Source: Streptomyces endocoffeicus (lineage in GTDB: Bacteria; Actinomycetota; Actinomycetes; Streptomycetales; Streptomycetaceae). Taken from it: a stretch of DNA of 64,000 nt. The DNA lies in NCBI RefSeq assembly GCF_016741935.1, contig NZ_JAERRG010000001.1:1426001-1490000 (forward strand). The letters are read 5' to 3'. Positions within the stretch are counted from its first letter, which is position 1. Each line of letters opens with the position of its first letter. Below are positions 17,657 through 25,704 of the stretch, piece by piece. The notes beneath the pieces were generated by a model. That model was given only the letters and a program-made list of their open reading frames with translations. It made no database searches and had not been told where the DNA came from. Made by a program: the position numbers and the translations under genes.

Positions 17657-18991
17657 ATGACGCTGAGATGGCGGATCGTCGCCCTGGTGGCGGCGGCGAC
17701 CTGTGCCGCCGCGGCCGCGGTGGGCGTCCTGGTGCACCACGCCTCGCGCGACCGCGAACTGTCCCAGGCACGCGACGGGGCCAGGACCACGCTCGACCGC
17801 GCCGCGGCCATCTACGCCCGCACCGGCGCCATCCAGGGCTCCGGCGCGGTGCTGGACGCGCCCGGGCTCCCCGGGGATCTGCGGCGCCTGGTGGAAAAGG
17901 GCCATCAGGGCACCGAGTTCACCACCGGCCCGGACGGACCCGAGATGTGGGCGGCCCGGCCCGCCGATGACCAAGTCCTGTCCGTACGCCTCGACATGAG
18001 CACCGCGATGCGCGACATCGGCGCGCTGGACACCAACATCATCCTGGCCGGACTGATGACCACGGCCGTGGTGCTGCCGCTGGGCGTGCTGACCGCCGAG
18101 CGGATGAGCCGGCGGCTGCGGCTGGCGGCGGCCACCGCGCGGCGGATCGCGGCCGGGGACCTGGACGCCCGGATCTCCCCCGCCACCCGCCCGCACGACG
18201 AGATCGCCGAGATCTCCGGGGCCGTGGACTCGATGGCCGCCGCGCTGCAGGAGCGGCTGCTCGACGAGCAGCGGTTCACCGCCGACGTGGCGCATGAGCT
18301 GCGCACTCCGCTGATGGGTCTGGTCACCGCCGCCGAGCTGCTCCCGCCGGGCGAGGCGGCCGGGTATGTGCGCGACCGGGTGCGGGTGCTGAGCACGCTG
18401 GTCGAGGAGTTGCTGGAGATCTCCCGGCTGGACGCGGGGGCGGAGGAGGCCGATCTGTCCCCCTGCCCCCTGGGGCCGGTGCTCGAGGAGGCCATCGCGG
18501 GCACCGGGCTGTCGGCGCGGCTGCGGACCGGCACGGCGGAGGACACCGGGCAGCGGGACCGCGAGGACATCGGGCAGCAGGACCGCGAGGGCATCGGGCA
18601 GCAGGACGTCACGGACGGCCCGAAGGTGTGGACGGACCCCCGCAGGCTGACCCGTATCGTCACCAATCTGGTGGTCAACGCCCATCGCCACGGCCGCGAA
18701 CCGGTCGAGGTGACGGTGGCGGCGGACGGCCGGACCGTGACGGTCCGCGACCACGGCACCGGCTTTCCGGACGATCTGCTGGAGAAGGGCCCGCAGCGGT
18801 TCCGCACCGGGGTCCGGGAGCGCGGCCGGGGCCATGGCCTCGGGCTGACCATCGCCGTCGGCCAGGCTCAAGTCATCGGCGCCACGCTGGAGTTCGGCAA
18901 CGCACCGGACGGCGGCGCGGTCGCCACGCTGCGCCTGCCCGAGCGCCCCGAGCAGTCCGAACGGCCGGAGCCCGGACCGATACACGGCTGA
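17657..18991 (+). CDS. Sensor histidine kinase (CseC-like)
   Basis: A 444-residue membrane kinase: transmembrane segment 1 at about 5-27, an extracytoplasmic sensor of about 100 residues, segment 2 near 130-150, HAMP, then HisKA with the phospho-His in FTADVAHELRTPLMG and HATPase_c with the N-box NLVVNAHRHGREP, G1 RDHGTGFPDD and G2 GHGLGLTIA. It pairs with the response regulator two bases upstream. Between HisKA and HATPase lies an in-frame 24-base repeat encoding GQQDRE(G/D)I units, which lengthens the linker. ATG at 17657 directly follows the upstream stop; the longer open frame upstream lies inside the regulator gene and is not real. Confidence 0.92.
   Translation: MTLRWRIVALVAAATCAAAAAVGVLVHHASRDRELSQARDGARTTLDRAAAIYARTGAIQGSGAVLDAPGLPGDLRRLVEKGHQGTEFTTGPDGPEMWAARPADDQVLSVRLDMSTAMRDIGALDTNIILAGLMTTAVVLPLGVLTAERMSRRLRLAAATARRIAAGDLDARISPATRPHDEIAEISGAVDSMAAALQERLLDEQRFTADVAHELRTPLMGLVTAAELLPPGEAAGYVRDRVRVLSTLVEELLEISRLDAGAEEADLSPCPLGPVLEEAIAGTGLSARLRTGTAEDTGQRDREDIGQQDREGIGQQDVTDGPKVWTDPRRLTRIVTNLVVNAHRHGREPVEVTVAADGRTVTVRDHGTGFPDDLLEKGPQRFRTGVRERGRGHGLGLTIAVGQAQVIGATLEFGNAPDGGAVATLRLPERPEQSERPEPGPIHG
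18548..18607 (+). repeat. 24-bp in-frame repeat in the kinase linker
   Basis: Units at 18548-18571 and 18572-18595 plus a half unit to 18607 encode GQRDREDI, GQQDREGI and GQQD. Copy-number change would alter the distance between the phosphotransfer and ATP-binding domains without a frameshift. Confidence 0.85.
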
Positions 18992-19129
18992 TACATCGTC
19001 GAGCGGAAGTCGAGACCCGGCCGAGTCCCCGCCGAGACCGTCCGTAGCGGTTCCGAAGATCTTCGCTGAGGAGGATGGCGCCGACCCGCGCGAAACCTCG
19101 CGGCCGGGATCGACGGAGGAGCAATCGGC

Positions 19130-21040
19130 ATGGCAGGTCCCCTGACGGCACTACGCGTACGGTTCACACCGGACTCGGAGCAGACGCCGCGGGACACCAG
19201 ACCCCCGGGCCGGCGGCGCGGAGCGAGAGGACGCGGCAAGCGGAAGCGGACCGGCTTCCGGCGGTTCTTCACCTGGCGGAAGCTGCTCGCCTATGTGGCC
19301 GCCCTGTGCGCGCTGCTGATCGGGGCGTTCACGGTGCTCTACTACTCGATCGACATCCCCAGGGCCAACGCCCAGGCGAAGGCGCAGAGCAACGTCTACA
19401 AGTTCAGCGACGGCACGATCCTCGCCCGCACCGGCGAGATCAACCGCGAGATGGTCACCCTCGACCGGGTGCCCACCGGTGTGCAGCACGCGTTCGTGGC
19501 GGCCGAGAACAAGTCCTTCTACAAGGACTCCGGCGTGGACCCGACGGGCATCCTGCGGGGGCTGGTCAACACCGCGACGGGCAAGGGCACTCAGGGCGGC
19601 TCGACCATCACCCAGCAGTACGTCAAGAACTACTACCTGAGCCAGGAGCAGACCGCCAGCCGCAAGATCAAGGAGCTGGTGATCTCGCTCAAGGTCGACC
19701 AGCGCAACTCCAAGGAGGACATCCTCGCGGGGTATCTGAACACCAGCTACTTCGGCCGCGTCGCCTACGGCGTCCAGGCCGCCGCCCGCGCGTACTACGA
19801 CAAGGACGTGGACGACCTCACCGTCGAGGAGGGCGCGTACCTCGCGGCGCTGGTGCAGGCCCCCAGCCAGTACGACTGGGCCGTCGCGAGCCCCAAGGCG
19901 AAGCGCCTGGTCACCCGGCGCTGGAACTACGTGCTGGACAACATGGTGGACATGCACTGGCTGGACCCCGCGGAGCGGAAGCGGATGCGCTTCCCCCAGC
20001 CGGTGGCCCCCGAGCCCGCCCCCGGTCTCGGCGGCCAGGCCGGGTATCTCGTGGACGCGGCCCGCAATGAGCTGATCGCCTCGGGCGTCAGCGAACAGGA
20101 GCTCGCCGCGGGCGGCTGGACCATCACCCTCAACGTCGATCCGGCCAAACAGCGGGCGCTGGAGAAGACGATGCACCAGGGCCTCGACGGCTCCGCCAAG
20201 GGCAAGCGGGCCCGCTCGGACGCGGCCGCCACCCAGGGCGGCGCGGTCTCGGTGGACCCGAGGAACGGGCGGATCGTCGCGCTCTACGGCGGCCGGGACT
20301 ACACCCGGCACTATCTGTCCAACGCGACCCGCGGCGACTACCAGGTGGGCCCCGTCTTCGAACCGGTCACCGTCGCCTCGTCCCTGGACGCCAAGATGCG
20401 GGACGGGGCCACCGCCGGCGGACTGCCGGAGGTCAAGCGCACCGCCGGGGCCCTGGGCATGGACACCGACGGCGACGGCTTCGGCACCAAGGAGTCGGTC
20501 GGACTGGGGCTGATGGGCTCGAGCCCGCTGAGGATGGCCGGTGTCTACGCCTCGTTCGACCATCAGGGCAAGCGGGTCACCCCGAGCATCGTGAAGTCCG
20601 CCCGGCGCGGCGACGAGACGGCCGGGCCGCCGAAGGCGGTGGGCGACCGGGCGATCGCCCCCGCGGCCGCCCAGCTGATCACCCGGAGTCTCATCGAGGA
20701 CGGCGGAGCGACCGCGGTACGCGCCATCAGACGGCCCTCGGCGGGCAAGGGCGGGGTCTCCGACGACAAGAGGGCCGCCTGGTACGTCGGTTACACCCCG
20801 GACCTGGTCACCGCGGTCGCCCTCTTCGGCGAGGACGCCGAGAAGCGGAAGCAGATCCCCTTGAAGAACGCCCGTGTCCAGCGGGTCGCCGAGCTCTGGA
20901 GCCACTACACCGACCAGGCGCTGGGCGACGCGCCCCCGGCCTGGTTCGACCTCGGCCCGGGGTCGGGGACGGTTCCGGTCCCGGCCGAGACGGGGCCTGC
21001 CGAGACGGGGCCGGCCAAGACGGGGCCTATCGCACGGTGA
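19130..21040 (+). CDS. GT51 peptidoglycan transglycosylase with degenerate transpeptidase domain
   Basis: A 636-residue class A PBP homologue: basic cytoplasmic N-terminus, one membrane anchor at about 51-71, a GT51 domain at about 90-270 with catalytic Glu in AAENKSFY (E126), QGGSTITQQYVKNYYL and the usual GYLNTSYFGR. The C-terminal half aligns to a transpeptidase, but its catalytic motifs are gone. The SxxK site expected in QVGSTFKPF reads QVGPVFEPV (near 405-413), the KTGT box reads KGGV (near 541), and the segment that normally holds SxN is shortened. Glycan polymerisation should remain while cross-linking and beta-lactam acylation should not. GGAGGAG precedes the ATG. The C-terminus ends in AETGP repeats. 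It may belong near the two-component operon just upstream. Confidence 0.88.
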   Translation: MAGPLTALRVRFTPDSEQTPRDTRPPGRRRGARGRGKRKRTGFRRFFTWRKLLAYVAALCALLIGAFTVLYYSIDIPRANAQAKAQSNVYKFSDGTILARTGEINREMVTLDRVPTGVQHAFVAAENKSFYKDSGVDPTGILRGLVNTATGKGTQGGSTITQQYVKNYYLSQEQTASRKIKELVISLKVDQRNSKEDILAGYLNTSYFGRVAYGVQAAARAYYDKDVDDLTVEEGAYLAALVQAPSQYDWAVASPKAKRLVTRRWNYVLDNMVDMHWLDPAERKRMRFPQPVAPEPAPGLGGQAGYLVDAARNELIASGVSEQELAAGGWTITLNVDPAKQRALEKTMHQGLDGSAKGKRARSDAAATQGGAVSVDPRNGRIVALYGGRDYTRHYLSNATRGDYQVGPVFEPVTVASSLDAKMRDGATAGGLPEVKRTAGALGMDTDGDGFGTKESVGLGLMGSSPLRMAGVYASFDHQGKRVTPSIVKSARRGDETAGPPKAVGDRAIAPAAAQLITRSLIEDGGATAVRAIRRPSAGKGGVSDDKRAAWYVGYTPDLVTAVALFGEDAEKRKQIPLKNARVQRVAELWSHYTDQALGDAPPAWFDLGPGSGTVPVPAETGPAETGPAKTGPIAR

Positions 21041-21380
21041 GGGCGGCGGCGAGGCCGGCGGCGAGGGCCGCGGCCCCGAGGAGGCAGACCAGCAGCAGCC
21101 GGCGGCGCAGCGTCCGGTAGACCTCCTGGTACTCCGCCCGCAGTTCCTCGCAGCGCCGCACCACCGTGCGCAGGGTCTGCTCGGTGACGGCCAGCTGGTC
21201 CTGGAGGTAGACCCGCTCGACCTCCGCCCGCTGGGCGGAGGTCAGCCAGTCGAGCCGCCCGGTGAGGCGGCGGGCCCGTTCCCGGGCCGCGTCCCGCTCG
21301 CCCCGCAGCAGCAGATAGCCCTCGATCTGGTTGATTCCGGCGGCGATACCGGGGGGCTCGGCGGCTCTGGCCATAGTCAC
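21027..21380 (-). CDS. Small coiled-coil membrane protein encoded after ctaD
   Basis: A 117-residue protein with a charged, helical N-terminal two-thirds (heptad-like REEL/RRRC stretches suggest a coiled coil at about 20-88) and a C-terminal membrane helix ([20 protein letters not shown]). I recognise no named family. The GTG start overlaps the ctaD stop (GTGA), with an ATG two codons later, so it is translationally coupled to ctaD and may be a small partner of this orphan oxidase subunit; that is inference. Its 3' end overlaps the convergent transglycosylase gene by 14 bases. Confidence 0.7.
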   Translation of the reverse strand: MTMARAAEPPGIAAGINQIEGYLLLRGERDAARERARRLTGRLDWLTSAQRAEVERVYLQDQLAVTEQTLRTVVRRCEELRAEYQEVYRTLRRRLLLVCLLGAAALAAGLAAALTVR

Positions 21381-23041
21381 GCCACACTCTCCTTCTGGCC
21401 GACATCGGGATGGTGCAGATCGAACGCGGGGGATTCGGAACGGATCTTCGGCAGGCTGACGAAGTTATGGCGCGGCGGCGGGCAGGAGGTCGCCCATTCC
21501 AGCGAACGTCCATAGCCCCAGGGATCGTCGGTGACGACCTTCTCGCCGTACTTGGCAGTCTTCCAGACGTTGTAGAGGAACGGCAGGAACGACAGGCCGA
21601 GGACGAAGGAACTGATGGTCGAGATGGTGTTCAGGGTGGTGAAGCCGTCGGCCGCCAGGTAGTCCGGAATTCTGCGCAGCATTCCCTCGGCGCCCAGCCA
21701 GTGCTGCACCAGGAACGTACCGTGGAAGCCGAGGAAGAGGGTCCAGAAGGTGATCTTTCCCAGCCGTTCGTCGAGCATCTTGCCGGTGAACTTGGGCCAC
21801 CAGAAGTGGAATCCGGCGAACATGGCGAAGACCACGGTGCCGAAGATGACGTAGTGGAAGTGGGCCACCACGAAGTAGGTGTCCGAGACATGGAAGTCCA
21901 TCGGCGGCGAGGCCAGGATCACGCCGGTCAGACCGCCGAAGACGAAGGTGATGAGGAATCCGACCGCCCAGAGCATCGGGGTCTCGAAGCTCAGCGACCC
22001 CTTCCACATCGTGCCGATCCAGTTGAAGAACTTGATACCGGTGGGCACGGCGATCAGGAACGTCATGAAGGAGAAGAACGGCAGCAGCACGCCGCCGGTG
22101 ACATACATGTGGTGCGCCCAGACGGTGACCGAAAGGCCCGCGATGGAAATCGTCGCCGCGATGAGCGAGATATAGCCGAACATCGGCTTCCGGGAGAACA
22201 CCGGAATGACCTCGGAGATGATGCCGAAGAACGGCAGCGCGATGATATAGACCTCCGGATGGCCGAAGAACCAGAAGAGATGCTGCCAGAGCAGCGCCCC
22301 GCCATTGGCCGCGTCGAAGACCTGCGCCCCGAATTGGCGGTCCGCCTCCAGGGCGAACAGCGCCGCCGCGAGCACCGGAAAGGCCAGCAGCACCAGCACA
22401 CCGGTCAGCAGCACATTCCAGGTGAAGATGGGCATGCGGAACATCGTCATGCCCGGGGCGCGCATGCAGATGATCGTGGTGATGAAGTTGACCGAGCCGA
22501 GGATGGTGCCGAACCCGGAGAGGGCAAGACCCATGATCCACATGTCCGCGCCGACACCCGGTGAGCGCACCGCGTCCGACAGCGGGGAGTAGGCGAACCA
22601 GCCGAAGTCGGCCGCGCCCTGCGGGGTCAGGAACCCGCCCACCGCGATCAGCGAACCGAAGAGATACAGCCAGTACGCCAGCATGTTCAGCCGCGGGAAC
22701 GCCACATCGGGCGCGCCGATCTGCAGCGGCATGATCCAGTTGGCGAACCCCGCGAACAGCGGGGTGGCGAACATCAGCAGCATGATCGTGCCATGCATGG
22801 TGAACGCCTGGTTGAACTGCTCGTTCGACATGATCTGCGTACCCGGACGGGCCAGTTCGGCGCGCATCAGCAGCGCCATCACCCCGCCGATGCAGAAGAA
22901 GGCGAACGAGGTGATCAGGTAGAGCGTGCCGATCGTCTTGTGATCGGTGGTGGTCAGCCATTTCACGGCCGTGGCCCCCGGCCCGGGGCGGCGCGACGGC
23001 GGGGCGGCCGGCGCCGCCGCGACAACGGTGTTGTTCCTCAT
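21377..23041 (-). CDS. ctaD: Cytochrome c oxidase subunit I, orphan copy
   Basis: A 554-residue haem-copper oxidase subunit I with about 12 membrane helices. Seen: the low-spin haem His in the helix containing [16 protein letters not shown], the CuB loop [14 protein letters not shown] with the His-Tyr crosslink residues, AHHMYVTG, and the high-spin haem region [10 protein letters not shown]. It terminates proton-pumping respiration at O2 in the membrane. The main actinobacterial ctaD usually lies with ctaC and qcr genes; here there is no subunit II, III or bc1 gene, so this is a second, separately controlled copy. It faces an ECF sigma gene across a mirror-image promoter region and has no clear ribosome site, so a leaderless transcript is possible. 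Confidence 0.95.
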   Translation of the reverse strand: MRNNTVVAAAPAAPPSRRPGPGATAVKWLTTTDHKTIGTLYLITSFAFFCIGGVMALLMRAELARPGTQIMSNEQFNQAFTMHGTIMLLMFATPLFAGFANWIMPLQIGAPDVAFPRLNMLAYWLYLFGSLIAVGGFLTPQGAADFGWFAYSPLSDAVRSPGVGADMWIMGLALSGFGTILGSVNFITTIICMRAPGMTMFRMPIFTWNVLLTGVLVLLAFPVLAAALFALEADRQFGAQVFDAANGGALLWQHLFWFFGHPEVYIIALPFFGIISEVIPVFSRKPMFGYISLIAATISIAGLSVTVWAHHMYVTGGVLLPFFSFMTFLIAVPTGIKFFNWIGTMWKGSLSFETPMLWAVGFLITFVFGGLTGVILASPPMDFHVSDTYFVVAHFHYVIFGTVVFAMFAGFHFWWPKFTGKMLDERLGKITFWTLFLGFHGTFLVQHWLGAEGMLRRIPDYLAADGFTTLNTISTISSFVLGLSFLPFLYNVWKTAKYGEKVVTDDPWGYGRSLEWATSCPPPRHNFVSLPKIRSESPAFDLHHPDVGQKESVA

Positions 23042-23048
23042 GACCGCT

Positions 23049-23138
23049 AGGTGTCCGGCACCCCGTGGATCATCACTCCGACGGCCGGTCAGGATGGCCC
23101 GCCGCCAGGTGTGATGATCTGCGGTGTGCCGGACACCT
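23049..23138. promoter_or_regulatory. Mirror-image divergent promoter region of ctaD and the ECF sigma gene
   Basis: A 28-base arm at 23049-23076 is repeated in inverted orientation at 23111-23138 with 25 of 28 positions matching, separated by 34 bases. Each arm ends 7 bases before an ATG: ctaD on the minus strand and the ECF sigma gene on the plus strand. Read toward either gene, both arms run GTGATGATC, then a GTGCCGGACACCT box, then the start codon. The identity over promoter-length arms and the equal spacing suggest two copies of the same promoter or operator. Neither start has a clear ribosome site, consistent with leaderless transcripts. Confidence 0.7.
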
Positions 23139-23145
23139 TCGGATC

Positions 23146-23733
23146 ATGAGCACCGACGACGCCTTCGACGCCGCCTACCGTGAGCATTACTGGGCGGTCA
23201 GCCGTTTTGTGGCACGGCGGCTGGACGATCAGGCATGGGACGTCGAGGAAGTGGTCGCCGAGGTCTTCGCGGTGGCCTGGCGGCGCCGGGCCGAACTGCC
23301 CGGGTCGCCGCTGCCGTGGCTCTACGGGGTGGCCCGGCACTGTCTGGCCAACACCGTGCGTGGCAAAGGCCGTTACCGCCGACTGCTGCTCAGACTGGGC
23401 CACCACGAGGTGACGCGCGGCGGGCGCACCGTGGCGAGTCCGGACGCGGAGCGGCCGGGCTCCTGGGTGCTGGAGGCGCTGTCCCGGCTCGCCGAGGCCG
23501 ACCAGGAGGTGCTGCGGCTGACGGCGTGGGAGGAGCTGACCGTCGAGGAGCTCGGCACCGTGCTGGGGTGCGGCCGGTCCGCCGCGGCGATGCGGCTGCA
23601 CCGGGCGCGGCGGCGGCTGCGGGAGCAGATAGAGACCCTGCGCCGGGACGACCGGATTTCGCCGGGGTGCACGAGCGGCAAGGGCGACAGGGCCCAGAGG
23701 GCTGACAGGGCCGACAAGGATGGACACGCATGA
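23146..23733 (+). CDS. ECF sigma factor
   Basis: A 195-residue ECF sigma factor. Region 2 is at about 5-75 (FDAAYREHYWAVSRFVARRL, EEVVAEVFAVAWRRR, PWLYGVARHCLANT) and region 4 at about 110-165 (LSRLAEADQEVLRLTAWEELTVEELGTVL, quoted in parts, and SAAAMRLHRARRRLRE). The C-terminus is basic and disordered. The ATG at 23146 is chosen by domain fit; no ribosome site is evident. It overlaps the CU044_5270-family gene (ATGA), which is the common arrangement and probably supplies membrane control of the sigma factor. It is divergent from ctaD with a duplicated promoter element, so ctaD is its best candidate target. Confidence 0.92.
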   Translation: MSTDDAFDAAYREHYWAVSRFVARRLDDQAWDVEEVVAEVFAVAWRRRAELPGSPLPWLYGVARHCLANTVRGKGRYRRLLLRLGHHEVTRGGRTVASPDAERPGSWVLEALSRLAEADQEVLRLTAWEELTVEELGTVLGCGRSAAAMRLHRARRRLREQIETLRRDDRISPGCTSGKGDRAQRADRADKDGHA

Positions 23734-24713
23734 CCGACGAACTGGATCTGCTCCGCGAGGCCAACCCCGTGTCCGCCGACACCGGCCCCTGGCGGGACCG
23801 GCCGCTGGACGCGCGGGCCGAGCTGCTGCTGCGGCGGCTGCCGTCCCGGGACCGGCGGCGCCGCACCGTACGGCGGCGCGCGGTCTGGAGCCTGGGGGCC
23901 GCGGCGGCCGCGACGGTCGTCGCTCTGGCGCTGACCGTCTCGGGCACCGGCTCCTCCCCCGCCGTGGCCGCGCCCAGACCACTGCCGCTGGTGGCGCATG
24001 CCTCCCGGGCGGACGTATCGCTCGCCGAGATCGTCCGGCGGGCGCGGGCGGCGGCCGAGGAGTCCCCGGGGAAGAGCGAGCGGGGCAGCCATTTCCAGAG
24101 CTGGGCGCTGAGCATGAAGTCGGGCGAGGACGCGGTGACGCTGCCCCGGGAGTCGCTGACCCGCTGGAACGCGGACGGCAGCGGTTCCACGCTGGAGGTG
24201 GCCACCGATCCGCGCCATCCGGACCGCCCGGTGATCGAGGACGGTCCCCCGCCGCGTACGGTCCACGACGGCAAGGTGCTGAGCGAGGAGCACTATCCGC
24301 CCGGTATCGACGGCGCCAACCAGAGCTACTTCGAGGACCCCCCGGCCGGTGCCGCCGCGCTGCGCGAGTATCTCGCCGTCTGGTCCCCGGGCGCGGACCG
24401 CGACCCGGCGGAGCTGCTCTCGGCCATCGGGTCCTTCCGCACGGTGTGGATCCCGGGACCGCGCCAGACGGCGGACATCGTCACCCTGCTCTCCGGGCTC
24501 AAGGGGCTTCGCCCGGCGGGCGAGGTCACCGACCGGCTCGGCCGGGAGGGGCAGGGATTCCGGTTCACCGGCACCCCCGAGAGCCGTTACCTGATCGTCC
24601 TCGACCCGGACGACGGCAGGGTGCTGGACATCGAGGAGACGTTCACCCGGGACGATCCCGAGTACCGGGTGAAGGCGGGCGATGTGATGTCCTACACGGC
24701 CTACATCTCCTGA
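23730..24713 (+). CDS. CU044_5270-family membrane protein, partner of the ECF factor
   Basis: A 327-residue single-pass protein: cytoplasmic N-terminus of about 55 residues with a DELDLLREANPV opening typical of CU044_5270 proteins, one membrane helix at about 58-80, and an extracytoplasmic C-terminal domain. It overlaps the sigma gene by ATGA. Proteins of this type sit after ECF sigma genes and are presumed, not proven, to act as anti-sigma or sensory partners. The outer domain has no motif I can assign. Confidence 0.85.
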   Translation: MTDELDLLREANPVSADTGPWRDRPLDARAELLLRRLPSRDRRRRTVRRRAVWSLGAAAAATVVALALTVSGTGSSPAVAAPRPLPLVAHASRADVSLAEIVRRARAAAEESPGKSERGSHFQSWALSMKSGEDAVTLPRESLTRWNADGSGSTLEVATDPRHPDRPVIEDGPPPRTVHDGKVLSEEHYPPGIDGANQSYFEDPPAGAAALREYLAVWSPGADRDPAELLSAIGSFRTVWIPGPRQTADIVTLLSGLKGLRPAGEVTDRLGREGQGFRFTGTPESRYLIVLDPDDGRVLDIEETFTRDDPEYRVKAGDVMSYTAYIS

Positions 24714-24832
24714 CCACCGGCCACGCCGGGAGAGGCGGGCGGGACGCGGGTGGCGCGGGCGGAGTACGGGGGCGCTGTCGAGGCACGGGGCACGGGGCAC
24801 GGGGGCGGAGTAGCGGGTGGCCCGGTCGGCCG

Positions 24833-25621
24833 TCAGACGTCCTCCCGCTGGCAGTGGGGGCACCACAGGCTGGTCCGCCCCGCGATCCGGCCGCGGCGCA
24901 GCGGATCGCCGCAGCGGGGGCAGTGCGGATCCGGGTCGTCACGCCGCCCGGTGAGCCAGTCCGGGTCGTCCGGTACCCGCCCCGCCCGCACCGAGGCGCG
25001 CAGCACCTCGCGCAGCGCGCTGTGGAGCCGATCGCGCTCGCCGTCGGTCAGCGCGTTCACCGGCCGCCGCGGATGGATCCGGGAGTGCCACAGGATCTCG
25101 TCGCCGAGCAGATTGCCGAGTCCGGCGATCACGGCCTGGTCGGTCAGGGTGGCCTTGACGCGTCCGCGCCGCCCCTCCAGCAGCCGGTCCAGATCGGCCC
25201 GGCCCAGCGAGAGCGCGTCCGGGCCCTGATCGCCGATGATCCGGTCGATGTCGCCGTCGGTGGCGGCGAGCCAGATGCCCTGGAGTTTGCGCTGGTCCTC
25301 GTAGCCGAGGCGGTGGCCGTCGTCGAGGTCGAAGGCGACGCGCTGGAACCGGCCGGCCGGTTCGGAGTCCGCCCCGCAGACCAGCCGCCCGGTCATGCCG
25401 AAGTGGAGCACGACCGTGGGCCCGTCGGTGGGGGCGATCAGCCACTTGCCGTGGCGGCGCGGTGCCGCGAAGCGGCGGCCCTCGATGTCGCGCTTCAGCC
25501 GCTGCGCGGTCACCCCGTGCAGCACCCCCGGATCGGCCACCTCCGCCCGCTCGACGCGGTGGCCCTGGGCGCAGGAGGCGAGCGTCCGCCGGAACCCCTC
25601 GACGTCCGGAAGCTCGGGCAT
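24833..25621 (-). CDS. Fpg/Nei-family DNA glycosylase
   Basis: A 262-residue DNA repair glycosylase/AP lyase. The mature N-terminus PELPDVE carries the catalytic Pro2 and Glu; HGKWL with the conserved Lys is near 58; the H2TH region includes DQAVIAGLGNLLGDEILW near 165-180; and the C-terminal zinc finger has CPRCG and CPHCQ. It excises oxidised bases. A second family member lies at 51093. It is convergent with the CU044_5270 gene and divergent from the phosphatase at 25705. Confidence 0.92.
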   Translation of the reverse strand: MPELPDVEGFRRTLASCAQGHRVERAEVADPGVLHGVTAQRLKRDIEGRRFAAPRRHGKWLIAPTDGPTVVLHFGMTGRLVCGADSEPAGRFQRVAFDLDDGHRLGYEDQRKLQGIWLAATDGDIDRIIGDQGPDALSLGRADLDRLLEGRRGRVKATLTDQAVIAGLGNLLGDEILWHSRIHPRRPVNALTDGERDRLHSALREVLRASVRAGRVPDDPDWLTGRRDDPDPHCPRCGDPLRRGRIAGRTSLWCPHCQREDV

Positions 25622-25664
25622 AGCGTCAGGCTACGCCCGGGGCTTCCGTCGCGTTGTGGAAAAC

Positions 25665-25680
25665 ACCCCCGTTCGGGGGT
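25665..25680. promoter_or_regulatory. GC hairpin between the nei-like and phosphatase genes
   Basis: ACCCCCG-TT-CGGGGGT is a perfect inverted repeat with a two-base centre in the divergent gap, 25 bases before the phosphatase start. It may be an operator or a transcript hairpin; a terminator is unlikely between divergent genes. Confidence 0.35.
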
Positions 25681-25704
25681 CTTCATCGGATAAAGTACCG
25701 AATT

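Noticed and set aside
16039..18991. Calling this operon sigE-cseABC
   Set aside because: The regulator and kinase resemble CseB/CseC in character, but there is no sigE-like gene upstream and homology of the lipoprotein to CseA cannot be shown from sequence alone.
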